From: Mesodorylaimus sp. YZB2_4
Lineage: Eukaryota > Nematoda > Enoplea > Dorylaimida > Dorylaimidae
DNA length: 64,000 nucleotides
Direction: 5' to 3'
NCBI GenBank assembly: GCA_030248295.1
Contig: JASANH010000878.1
Span: 36,238 to 100,237, forward strand
Each line of letters opens with the position of its first letter. Position 1 is the stretch's first letter. Positions 54,975 to 64,000 of the stretch are shown here, in pieces. The notes under the pieces are model-generated. The model saw nothing but the letters and a program-made list of their open reading frames with translations. It was not told where the DNA came from and searched no databases. A program made the position numbers and the translations under genes.

Positions 54975-57474
54975 ATGAATAATGCGGGCTCCCCGTCTTC
55001 TCAAAATATGTCAAACATTCAGCTATCTATGGCTAAGGCAAAGGCGGGGGCTGGAGTATTTGTCTTATTGACACTCGGCATATTCTTGTGTTTTCTGGTC
55101 AACGGAATAGTCAATGTAAGCTTGCCGCATTAGATTTGTATCCCATTTTTCCAAGTCTCTGATTCAGGAAGCTATTTTCCAAATACCAGGATTTGGAGGA
55201 TTCGGCTGGTTTCTGACTTTTGTTCAATTCGTGATTTATGCTTGCCTTAGTGGGTGTCACTTGCAATTATCAAGGCAAGAGGGTATAGCTTGGTCATGCA
55301 GGTATGGTATGCGCACTATATCACTTTGAATACCATACTTGAAAACTGATTTCTAGCCCCCCGCTGCTCTGTCTGGCTGTTTTCAACGTGATCGCAATGG
55401 GTCTGACGAATGCCTCTGTCGGCTACATGAATTATCCCACCCAACTGATGTTCAAATCATGCAAAGTCATCTCTGTCATGGCCGCTGGAATTGCGCTCAG
55501 AGGTCAGATTTTTAGATTGACTCAACTTTTGTAGAAATGGGATGGCCGGGGCCTAGGTAGTTCCAAAGATGCAAGTAGAGAGAGACTTTCGGAAGGTATT
55601 CATACCAACTGACCGCAGTCGGTCGGTAATGTGCTATGCGCAGTGGGCAATAAAATTTGTGCTTTCCACTGTCGAGCCGCATCGATCAACAGCTGGATTC
55701 ATTGAAAATTAATTGCGAAATCCACTTATCACCCGTCCAATTCGAGCTCAAATCCATATGGACGGATACTGGATCCACTATGGATCCGTTCTTGAATGGC
55801 GTGGACCCACGTTGAAGCGTGGCAAGCAATGGATCCATGTAGATGTTGGTGGATCCACTGTGGATCTTTACGGAGCAGGGAATCTGACTGATATAACCAC
55901 GCATGCGCGCAAATAGGATGTTCACACGCTATATTTCAACACTTTGAAAATGCTTTTCAACAATCATGCCTTCCTAGCGTAGCAATAACCCGCCAAGCAG
56001 ACACCCCGGATACATCCCGGTGCAACCTCTGCTTGAAGGGGTATGGCGAATAAGAGAGGATTTCCCCTGGCTGGGGGCGTCAACCCCTTAAATTGATCTT
56101 TCAGGCGCAGGTATCATAGCAAGACTCGCCTTTTGAGCCACCTACTTTGGTTGGGCACATTCTTTTTTATGGCTGCCAGGCATGGCTGTATGCCGAACTC
56201 ACCAAACTCTTCAGAGGTCTTAGTTTCGGAGACGAGCCGAAACCGAACTGGCCTGTAGTTAGTCACGGTGGAAAATAGAGCATGCTATGCCCCTGATTTC
56301 TATAGTCCTATGTAGCACATATCATGTGTGCGTGCATTTCAGGCAAGCGATATCGATTTATCGATTTTATTGCAATAACAGTCATGACAATAGGATTGAT
56401 CTGTTTCACCTTGGCTGACGCTAATGTTTCGCCCATGTACCAAACCAAGGTAAGTGTCAGAGAGGGTCAGCCAATGCCGCTTGCAGTTAGATGCGTCGTG
56501 GAATGGACACAGCTTCAGTGCCTCATCCCTGCAGGAAATGATTGAGTAAAGTGCTTCAATTTCAGGGTGTAATCATGGTTGTTGGAGCTGTGGTCATGGA
56601 TGGCGTGGTGGGTGTATTCCAAGAAGATATGACACAGAGACGTGGTGTCGGGCTGAACGACATGGTAAGAATGGCAAAAACTCTTGTTTACCCTTGTAAC
56701 GACGATTCTCGTAGGTATTCAAAACCTATTCCATCGGAGCTGTGATACTATTCGCATTTCTGTGTATGACTGGCGAGGTGCTGGTAGCCTCAAAGTTTTG
56801 CATCGAGGTATGACAAATAGCGCTTGTCCTGGTGACCAGACTGCAATTAGTTTTCACATCTTTTTTTTTCTCAGAACTGGACTACGGTGTTGCCTCTATT
56901 TGGAGCTTTTGCCGTGACGGGTTATTTTGGTGTCTTGCTAATTTTAAAGTTAATTGAAGAATTTGGAGCGTTGCCTGCTGTCATTGGTGAGTGCCTTGCC
57001 TTGTCTATACGAGATTACTGGGTCAACAAAAATGTTAGCAGAGATTGACCAAGACCTTACATCACTGAAATCGCGGCCGTGATACACTTTCCCCAAATAA
57101 GGTAGAGCGCACAAATGAGGACCAGTGCTTAGCAGTAGTGAAAGTACGCCCTGTGATAAAAGAACCATTTTTACCTTCAAATCTCTTTTCAGTCACAACT
57201 TCGCGAAAAGCTGTTACAATTGCTTTATCATTCCTTCTGTTCGACAAGCCTTTTACTGAGCAGTAAGCGCAGGCGCTTCTTCGCTAAATGCAATTCCACC
57301 TCTCCGCTCTTTAGATACATCTGGTCGGCTCTTTTAATTCTTCTTGGCATTTACCTGAACGCGCAAAAAACTCATTTTCAACGATGGGTAATGCTTGTTA
57401 AAGATGGATTATGGACAAAAGCATTATGCAAAGGATGGTCTCGAATGGGATCCTATCCAGAATGGATTGTGTGA
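54975..57474 (+). CDS. pst-2: SLC35B3-like PAPS transporter (PAPST2 type), 9 exons
   Basis: A Golgi/ER nucleotide-sulfate antiporter importing 3'-phosphoadenosine 5'-phosphosulfate for sulfation. Exons are 54975-55115, 55168-55301, 55357-55502, 56343-56449, 56566-56664, 56715-56807, 56875-56986, 57193-57262 and 57315-57474; all phases agree, giving 353 residues. About ten membrane segments are visible. Diagnostic stretches match my memory of SLC35B3: YMNYPTQLMFKSCKVI, GKRYRFIDFIA, GLICFTLADA, DGVVGVFQEDMTQ, TGYFGVLLILKLIEEFGALP, TTSRKAVTIALSFLLFDKPF and LLILLGIYLNA. The KAVT/S motif of SLC35 carriers is intact. Exon 3 uses GTCAGA as donor. Intron 3 holds a GGATCC-rich cluster and a SINE-like copy. 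The gene symbol is by homology to the C. elegans gene. AATAAA at 57584 ends the gene. Confidence 0.9.
55740..55880. repeat. TGGATCCA palindrome cluster in SLC35B3-like intron 3
   Basis: Within ~100 bases TGGATCC occurs four times and TGGATC a fifth time, three of them as the full palindrome TGGATCCA; one lies in the 10-base palindrome ATGGATCCAT. GTGGACCCACG adds a related palindrome. They may derive from a small repeat or a factor-binding array. Confidence 0.5.
56000..56200 (-). repeat. SINE-like family A, copy 6 (intronic)
   Basis: On the plus strand it reads 'gaggatttcccctggctggg', 'ggcgtcaaccccttaaattg', then 'gtatcatagcaagactcgcc', the inverse of family A blocks and in line with the 17.2-kb copy. 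Confidence 0.65.
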
Positions 57475-58686
57475 AAGTTGCCCTTTGCTTCTTATCATAC
57501 TGGTGTGAATGGATGATAAGCCTGGCTGTTTGGGCTGCTATTCATGTGTAGCTGTTTACGGGAGCTAGCGATCCTCGATCGAAAATAAAGGTATTCTTTA
57601 GGTTCTGTGTCTCTCGCCTTTCCTCTTGTCAATGTCGTGTTTTCGTTTTTCCATTGTGTAAATTTGAGTATTTGTTCTCGTCTTGCGCATTTTTAGCAAG
57701 GAATCCTAAGCAGCGGAGTCAAAAAACGAAGCGGTACTTCAGAAAGCATAAATCGAGCGCTCTTGTTATGACATTGTACTTGGCAGGCATGTACGATGAT
57801 CTGTCGATCGATCATAGTCACTGCAGTTACAAGGCCAAAAGAATAGCCATTTGGTCAGCATGTGCTGGAGATGCACCAGATGCACCCTGTCTCTGTGCAA
57901 TCCGTGACCACAGCTCTACATCAGCAGGTGATTCTATGCCATTCTGGTCAGCTCTGGTCGGCGATGGACCGCACGCCAGTGTTGAGCAAGGCTCGACCTA
58001 AAGCAATTAATTAACTGTAGTGCGCACAAAACAGGCCTAAGGGTTCAAAGTCCACTAAAGTGCATTGAACGGGTGTATTCACGAGTACATTGAATCTTGT
58101 CACACAAAGAATGCCCAGGGGTTAAAAGTCGAAAACAATATGTGCAAGATTGACAGCCTGAGCAATCGCTAAAAGGACCACAAACCCGAATTGTTGCTCC
58201 TCGCATTAGAGATGATCACGAGCGACCACCCACCGTGCGAGGGAGATTATAAAGACAAATGACTTGGATCTAATGCGACTGAGCTCCCTTGTTTGCTGTG
58301 GCCAGGTTGACTGTCTAAAGTTACGATCGTTACCTCCATTAGAGCAGAGTAGACTATTTGTTGTCGCAGGTTGATTTGTGTCGGAGCTCGTACAAATTAA
58401 AACGGTCGGAGGCTTTATTCAAGGCTCGCTAATCCAAACCAGACTGCTCCACTTGACAGCGTGTCGGCTTAGAGCCAAGAAGCTAGGGCAAAGTTTATTT
58501 TTAAAAGTTTTGCTTTGTTCATTCGATTTACGGCTTCGGGTCGAGCCTTGATCGACCTTGCTTTACATTGTACAGCTGAGGGCTCATGAGCTCAGGTTTG
58601 TGGTGTAATTGAGACCCTGGCTGTACTGTACATACGAGGTACCCACTCGACGCTGGTCTTCACTGTGCGTAATTCGAATTTTAAAT
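57475..58686. other. Intergenic
   Basis: It holds AATAAA (57584-57589) for the SLC35B3-like gene. The 115-codon frame at 57654-58001 has no membrane, signal or domain feature. No repeat was recognised. Confidence 0.45.
57584..57589 (+). terminator. Polyadenylation signal of the SLC35B3-like gene
   Basis: AATAAA lies 110 bases after the stop codon. Confidence 0.65.
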
Positions 58687-59919
58687 ATGGGCACAGAAAT
58701 ATGTGAGAGCAGATTTCGATCAATCGACGGGCCGACAGTTCTGACGAAACGGAATTTTGGTTTGACCCGTGGACGATCGCTTCAGCATGCGGCTAATCTG
58801 CTTCAACAGTTCGTTTCCGTATCGACAGCCACTTACAAGAATGGTAGTGCGGTCTCAAGTCAGTCACCATTATTATCCCCACCAGCCTCCAATTCAAGCA
58901 GCGGTGCCAGCAGTCCCAAGAAGTTTGGTCAAGGTGGATTTGGTGATCGGTCAGCCAACGTCTGGGATTGGCCGCTTGGGCGCGTAAATATTATCAACCT
59001 CGAGCGCACTTTCGAGGCGCAGTTATCGATTGGGCCTTTCAAATGCGATGATATTACGGTGAGTGAGCCACATATTGTGTGCAAGTCACAACTACCCTTA
59101 GACCCAATGCCACTTTGTGTACTATCGGCATGTGTGTTTGGTGCATACAGCCATCCGCCCGTACCTTACTTTTTCCACTCATGTCATGACCTAAGATGCC
59201 CAAACACGAGCCATGTTGCCCATTTGTCGGTGCACTGCCGATTTTAAAATTTGGGCGGAAATTGCTCCTACTACTAGTTAGTCAGATTATGACTTTTAAA
59301 GATTGTCAGTGCCATTGCGGAAATGGGCCCAGGGCGTGCACTTTACTGTATACCTCATGCGCTTGACATTGTGCCGTATGATTGGTATCACTGACTTGGT
59401 GCACTCTCAATACCACCTTAGAATTTGCTCCCTGCATTGCGTAATTGGTATGTAAGAGGGCCTATGGGCGCTTTAGCTTGCGGCTAATCTGCTTTAGCAT
59501 CATCTCTGTTTCTCTGCTGCCCTGATCATGAGGGGAGGGGATTGCCTTTTTGACAATGTACGGCAGTCCAGTCTGTCACACACAGACTCGCAGGCACCAA
59601 GAGTTGCCCTGGTACATATTGCATCGATTCATGCCTATTTGAGCCAGGACATGAGCAAATGGACGCTGGGCATTGTCTTCTATCAAACTGTACACCTTTT
59701 CAGGCCAGTGTCGTGGGCAGCGAGTTGTTCATACATTGTCGCGGAGAAATCGAAAAAGGCCAATATCGTGAGTTCTCTCGAAGCTATCAATTACCACTGA
59801 ACATCGAGCCCCGCTCGGTCCGATTTCGTTTCAAAGAACGACGATACTTGTTGGTGACGGCCGATAAGGAGCTGCCCCTAAAATTGGCCGTCGCCTTTGC
59901 TCCATCGGACGAAGAATAA
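58687..59919 (+). CDS. Small heat-shock-like (alpha-crystallin/HSP20) protein, 2 exons
   Basis: Exons are 58687-59058 and 59704-59919; 195 residues, phase-0 junction. The N-terminal ~100 residues are polar with a Ser-rich linker (SPPASNSSSGASSPKK). From ~105 the sequence follows the alpha-crystallin pattern: FEAQLSIGPFKCDDIT, then VVGSELFIHCRGE, REFSRSYQLPLNIEPRSVRF and RRYLLVTADK, comparable with 'F.V.LDV..F.PEEL.V', 'G..L.I.G.HE', 'REF.R.Y.LP..V' of HSP20. The intron splits the domain between its first strands. The expected role is an ATP-independent chaperone. The domain is degenerate: the usual GVL motif near the end is replaced by RRYLLV. The intron (645 bases) contains a decayed copy of exon sequence at 59471-59498. 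Confidence 0.7.
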
Positions 59920-61981
59920 ATGTACAGCTAATCACCAATGCGCGTCAATGATTCACAGTGCAAAAATAAGCTAATTTATAAGAGCTCATTAGGCTGTTCG
60001 AAAACAAGACTAGCTTTCACCGCCCCTTCGTTAAACCTACTCAAAGTTTTGTATAGAGCAAACTGCTCTAGCCTGATTGTGAACTATTGTGCTTAAAATA
60101 TTGCTCTACGCGCGAACGTGGCCGTTTGATTACGTGCAGCGTTACTATTGTAACGACTTTATGTTTTAAATTTTGTTTTATAATTAGTGCCGCTGGTCTT
60201 TGATTTTCTTGTAGGTGCAGTCTAGAAAATGCAAGGCGACTGCTCGATTTTCATGTGAGTATGTACTCATACGAGTGTGTATGTTCATTTCTTTGATCGT
60301 GGCCTATTGAATGTGCTTTAACAAATTTCCATGATTTCCAGATGGTGCGGACTATTACCCTAAGTACCTGAAATTTCATGACAGAATCTTGTCCAGAGCA
60401 TCGTCACGCCTAATCTGCTGGGAATAATATGCTCTAATCGAGTATAGTGTATCTGGCTCGGTTATCCAAACCCAATCCTGTTTCATTCGAGCAAGTAAGT
60501 TTATACTTTGCAGAGCGCGGTTTTGATACTGTAGCTGTCGGCTATGCCTCTTATCGACTGATCAGCTCAGCCAGACTGTACTCAGCATGATTCCAAAATA
60601 ATAGCCGTATTCGAAATGGTTGATTAATTGGGCACGAGTAAGATACTTACAGATGTATTACGACGATGTTTGTGTTTTTACCTCCTGAATCTACGCATTT
60701 GGCACTTTCCAAAGTTCGGTATGTCAAGAAGCTAATCGAGCCAGAAATAAGCTTTGCCCTGTGACCCAAGCCATCCGGCTGATACGACATATTTTTACTA
60801 ACGAGAATGTAAAATTTGACTTGTGAGCCCCAGTGGGCTTAAAACTTATGGTTGCAGTTTCCGCAAAGTTTGGTTCAATATGATAAAAAACGGAAAAAAG
60901 TAGAGCCAAGTAGAAGTAACGTGAACCTGGTGTCGTTTATCAACTATATAGACGTGTGAGAGGAAAACTTTAATTCACTTGAGTGTATTCCATATTCAAT
61001 TGAGCAAACGTCAAAATAAATTCGCCAATCTCTCTCTCTTTGCAACCTCTGGGGACCCATGGAGCTATTGTGAGCAATGGTCAGCAAAGGTCGCTTTGAT
61101 GTTGTTCCTGGATTCTTTCTCCTTTGAGCATTATTTAAGCATTGTTTAGATCGATTCTGGCCGTGAGTTCAACATGCTTTTTTATAGTCGCCCTCTGGGA
61201 AGGCCAGGACATTTTCGAAAACTGGCCAAACATCCTGGAAGATGCACCAGTAGGTGAACTTGATGCAAATGCGCGTGACAGCTAAATGAGACCGCGACCT
61301 TTACTTCGAATCTAGCGGGAAAAGCAGGAAGCTGGACATATTTTGGTCGCGAGGTGCGGAATTCTGGAAAGTAGGTACAGCATTTGCGTCCAATAGAGCC
61401 TTTGGCTGCGCAAAAAATGATACATTTTCCTTTTAGCTTAATCACGGGGCGGAACGCGTAGGTACCTACAGTATTGTTCAAAGACCCATGGGCTATGCTT
61501 GAAACCCCGTGACTTACGATAAAGGACATCGGCTAAGAATAAGACCTCCGTTTTAGTCTACGCGAAACTTCGAACGCCATCAGATCGAACACGCATTTCT
61601 TTTGACAACTAATGTTTTTCACGAAAAAAAATTTGCTATCAAAGTTGCCTCATGCAACTGGCATCCGGCATTGAGCCTTTGCATAATGCCTTTTGTTGGC
61701 AGCTCGGACTAGGGTAGTCACTGTGTCCGAACAGTACGGTTTATCCATCTGCCTAGTCTTATGATAAGGGCAGAAAGTAGCTACAGAACTATCTACTTCT
61801 TAACTATCTTCAAATTGGAGAGACCTGATTGGTGAACACTCCGTAGAATAATTATAGTTTCCTGGTCAGTCTTACCTCACGAGGTCATGCGCCAAGATTC
61901 TTCTAATGAACTTCGAGAGATGACATTCTGTCCTCATTTTAGCTTAATCGGTAGTCTAACCCTGAGCCAGCAGCCAGAATC
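59920..61981. other. Intergenic upstream of the second GPCR
   Basis: No coding exon or clear repeat is seen. CATTTTAG at 61935-61942 is a probable trans-splice acceptor 40 bases before the GPCR ATG. The 115-codon minus frame at 61182 has no features. Confidence 0.45.
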
Positions 61982-63088
61982 ATGAACAATTCCAGCTCGC
62001 CAAATACACCTATAAAATTGTGCGCCGAGGCTAAGATTATTTTTGAGCCGATATCGTATCGAATTCTTTTAGTCATCGAATGTGTCATCGCCATGCTAGC
62101 AATCCCACCAAATCTTATACTCCTGCCAGCGATTCATAGAACCAGTGCATTTCCGTCCAATCTTCGCCTCCTGCTCTCCCATTTCTCTGCCGCCCTCGTC
62201 TGGTATTCGACTGGCGCTGCCATTAAATGCATCTATCTTTTGGAAGCACCCGTTTGCGGCTTCACCATGTCTATATTTGGATGTAAGGTCATGGATTTGG
62301 TGTGCACAGTCATCGCTCTACCAATCATGTTCTACACTTTGGCAGCTTTGTGTGTTGAACGACTGTACGCCAGTATTCGTTACAGAAAATACGACACCAC
62401 AGCCGCTCGGAAACCGTGGCTTTCCGGCGTGCTCATAATCTTTTCGTGGGCTTGCTCGATTGGTATCCACGCCATTCTAGTACCTGTCCACGCTTTACCC
62501 ACCACCGAATTCGTACCAATTTGTGAGAGTTATTTCGTACCTGTTCAGAGCGTATACGTCTATTCTGGCTACATAGTCATAGAATTATCGGCCAGTATTA
62601 TGACAGTGATCATACATATCCATACTCGATTCGTATCTCGAAATATGACCATCAATCGTGCACGTTTCGACTTATCTTCGAGATTTCAAGTCGATCAGAA
62701 CGCGCGTGTGAATGCCGTTCTTCTACCATCAGTCATATTGCACAGTGTGTGCCACTTACCCGCTTTTCTCCTAGTCATTATATCACGCAGTGATTTTCTC
62801 ATTCCATTGCATATCAAACTAAGTTTAACTAGAATAACCCATTTATGGCGATTACTCTACGCTCTGGGTCATCCACTGCTGGCATTCCGATTTAATACAA
62901 ATCTAAAACAACAATTTTTTCAAAGTGGCACAGGAAAGTTATTTATTCGAGTGAAAAATTTGGGAGCACCGAAAAGAGTTGAGGGCATAAATACGCCGGC
63001 TCCCAAGTCTGATGTGCATTTCAATATTTTAAACAAACAATGGGATACGTACGAGATGTCACGTCCCATAAAATCGACAAAATTTTAG
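61982..63088 (+). CDS. Seven-transmembrane chemoreceptor, Sra/Srab/Sre-like (second copy)
   Basis: This is an intronless frame of 368 residues from the ATG at 61982. The N-terminus has a sequon (NNSS) and Cys; seven hydrophobic segments follow. The TM3 end reads VERLYASIRYRKYD (ER at ~126) and the TM5-TM6 loop has NRARFDLSSRFQVDQN (LSSRFQ at ~231-236). Both segments match the 22.9-kb receptor almost residue for residue (LERLYATARYRSYD, NRARYDLSARFQVGQN), as does CHLP in TM6 and the C-terminal HFNILNKQW. The remaining sequence is well diverged, so this is an old paralogue. It is probably a sensory GPCR. AATAAA lies at 63350. Confidence 0.8.
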   Translation: MNNSSSPNTPIKLCAEAKIIFEPISYRILLVIECVIAMLAIPPNLILLPAIHRTSAFPSNLRLLLSHFSAALVWYSTGAAIKCIYLLEAPVCGFTMSIFGCKVMDLVCTVIALPIMFYTLAALCVERLYASIRYRKYDTTAARKPWLSGVLIIFSWACSIGIHAILVPVHALPTTEFVPICESYFVPVQSVYVYSGYIVIELSASIMTVIIHIHTRFVSRNMTINRARFDLSSRFQVDQNARVNAVLLPSVILHSVCHLPAFLLVIISRSDFLIPLHIKLSLTRITHLWRLLYALGHPLLAFRFNTNLKQQFFQSGTGKLFIRVKNLGAPKRVEGINTPAPKSDVHFNILNKQWDTYEMSRPIKSTKF

Positions 63089-64000
63089 ATAGCCACTGTG
63101 TGGAGTGAGTGTGTGTGGAATATACTGAAGCATGTATTTTTTCTGACATAACCTATTATTTTCATGAGTGTGAGAACGCACTTTTCACTTTGCTCATAAA
63201 GTTCTTTTGTTTCTCGTTAAAGAGAAAGATGGAAGGCGTGGAGCGAGTTGTTGTGCTTAGAGTATAACACATAAAAGCTGTCCTTGCCTATTATTTCCAT
63301 GATGTACCTACTGTTGCCAGGTGCATTTGACTGCTGTAAAGTACAGTGCAATAAATGTTGTGATTTTTCGTCGCCACTTTGTGACAATAGATACATCCGT
63401 GTGTCGATAAGAACGTCGAATAATTTCCTCGAAATATTTAAATGCCACGAGAATTTCAAGGCAAAATCGCGTAGGAAAAGAAAACTTTCTCCTGAAAAAG
63501 AGAAGTGTAAAAGAGCACACAAAAGTTGAGAAAATAAGAAATAATTAGTCAAGGTAATTGCTAGAGCGCAGCGGAAAATGTGCTAATTGGGCCGTAATCT
63601 CATGTATGAAGTCGAATACTAATTAGCTGGAGGCGTAATCACAGCGAGCCTTCCTAATAAACTTTCTTTGTAATTACGGGCGTGTAAGCCTTTTAAATTA
63701 TTATGATCAGCATTGCCTATTGCTCAGCTCGAGAAGCTATGTTAAGCTGACTCAGTTCATCGAGTTTGCTCATAAGCGCGATAGAGCCAGGGAGAAACAC
63801 TATTTTTCAAACCGACGTGTTATTGTACCTGTTCCTGTTTTACCACATCATCAAGCACAGGTACATGTATGCACCAGGGGCGAAGGGACACTCTACAGTA
63901 CACGAAATGATTTACCTGGCCCGCGAGTCGAACCCGCTCCTGGCGCGGCGGCCATCAGGCCCGTTGTCGGCGGCACTTCTGTAGTCATCGTTAGAAGGTG
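63089..64000. other. Intergenic, 3' flank of second GPCR
   Basis: It holds the AATAAA at 63350-63355 for the GPCR and a tRNA-like SINE head near the end (63895-63978). Nothing else was recognised. Confidence 0.5.
63895..63978 (-). repeat. tRNA-derived SINE head, family C copy 3
   Basis: On the minus strand it reads 'gtgccgccgacaacgggcct', then 'ggagcgggttcgactcgcgg' and 'gccaggtaaatcat'. The B box and following bases match the 6262-6360 copy. Confidence 0.7.

Noticed and set aside
57654..58001. 115-codon open frame after the SLC35B3-like gene
   Set aside because: It overlaps the 3' flank, lacks domain or signal features, and has a composition like random sequence.
1..64000. CRISPR arrays, prokaryotic operons or phage genes
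   Set aside because: Introns with GT-AG ends, trans-splice acceptors and nematode gene families show a eukaryotic nuclear genome; no regularly spaced short repeats were seen.

Overview
This is a piece of a nuclear eukaryotic genome, almost certainly from a nematode. Genes are split by GT-AG introns, many only 50-70 bases long, with T-rich acceptors ending TTTCAG or TTTTAG. Several first exons carry such an acceptor just upstream of the ATG, as expected for spliced-leader trans-splicing. Two receptors carry the Sra/Srab/Sre-type signature LS-x-RFQ, and there is a nematode-type cuticlin. The species is not identifiable by eye. GC content looks moderate and more than half of the window is repeat-rich intergenic DNA.

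Layout. 0.6-1.8 kb: 3' part of a TTC39-type TPR gene (+). 3.2-4.0 and 13.8-14.9 kb: two intronless single-pass membrane proteins of unknown function (-). 7.3-8.6 kb: von Willebrand A receptor-like protein with a Lys/Ser tail (-). 9-13.1 kb: nested transposons (a decayed hAT transposase split by a palindromic TIR element that itself carries SINE-like sequence). 15.6-16.7 kb: Cys-rich secreted or anchored protein (-). 20.7-21.5 kb: histidine phosphatase. 22.9-24.0 kb: chemoreceptor-like GPCR. 25.9-27.3 kb: class V PLP enzyme. 31.7-37.9 kb: complete 20-exon diacylglycerol kinase theta (dgk-1-like). 41.8-44.8 kb: five-exon angiotensin-converting-enzyme-like peptidase with intact zinc ligands. 45.2-47.9 kb: nine-exon cuticlin/ZP protein (-). 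49.4-52.8 kb: tandem cluster of three two-exon genes for small secreted Pro-rich proteins, two sharing a new Cys motif and one shaped like a dibasic-processed precursor. 55.0-57.5 kb: nine-exon SLC35B3-like PAPS transporter. 58.7-59.9 kb: HSP20-like protein. 62.0-63.1 kb: a second GPCR of the same family.

How the genes relate. There is no obvious operon or pathway. The cuticlin and the adjacent secreted Pro-rich cluster could both be extracellular-matrix genes, and both contain dibasic or furin-type sites, but this is inference. The two receptors are diverged paralogues 38 kb apart. The histidine phosphatase and PLP enzyme are intronless and resemble bacterial/fungal families, so transfer is worth testing; intronlessness alone is weak evidence because both GPCRs are intronless too.

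The repeats are informative. There are at least four SINE-like families, three of them with tRNA-like heads; a set of short G/C-tract elements sharing a GGGGCCAT head but differing in a palindromic core; two large inverted repeats; and an inverted, nearly identical 80-base copy of an ACE-like exon 5 kb from its source.
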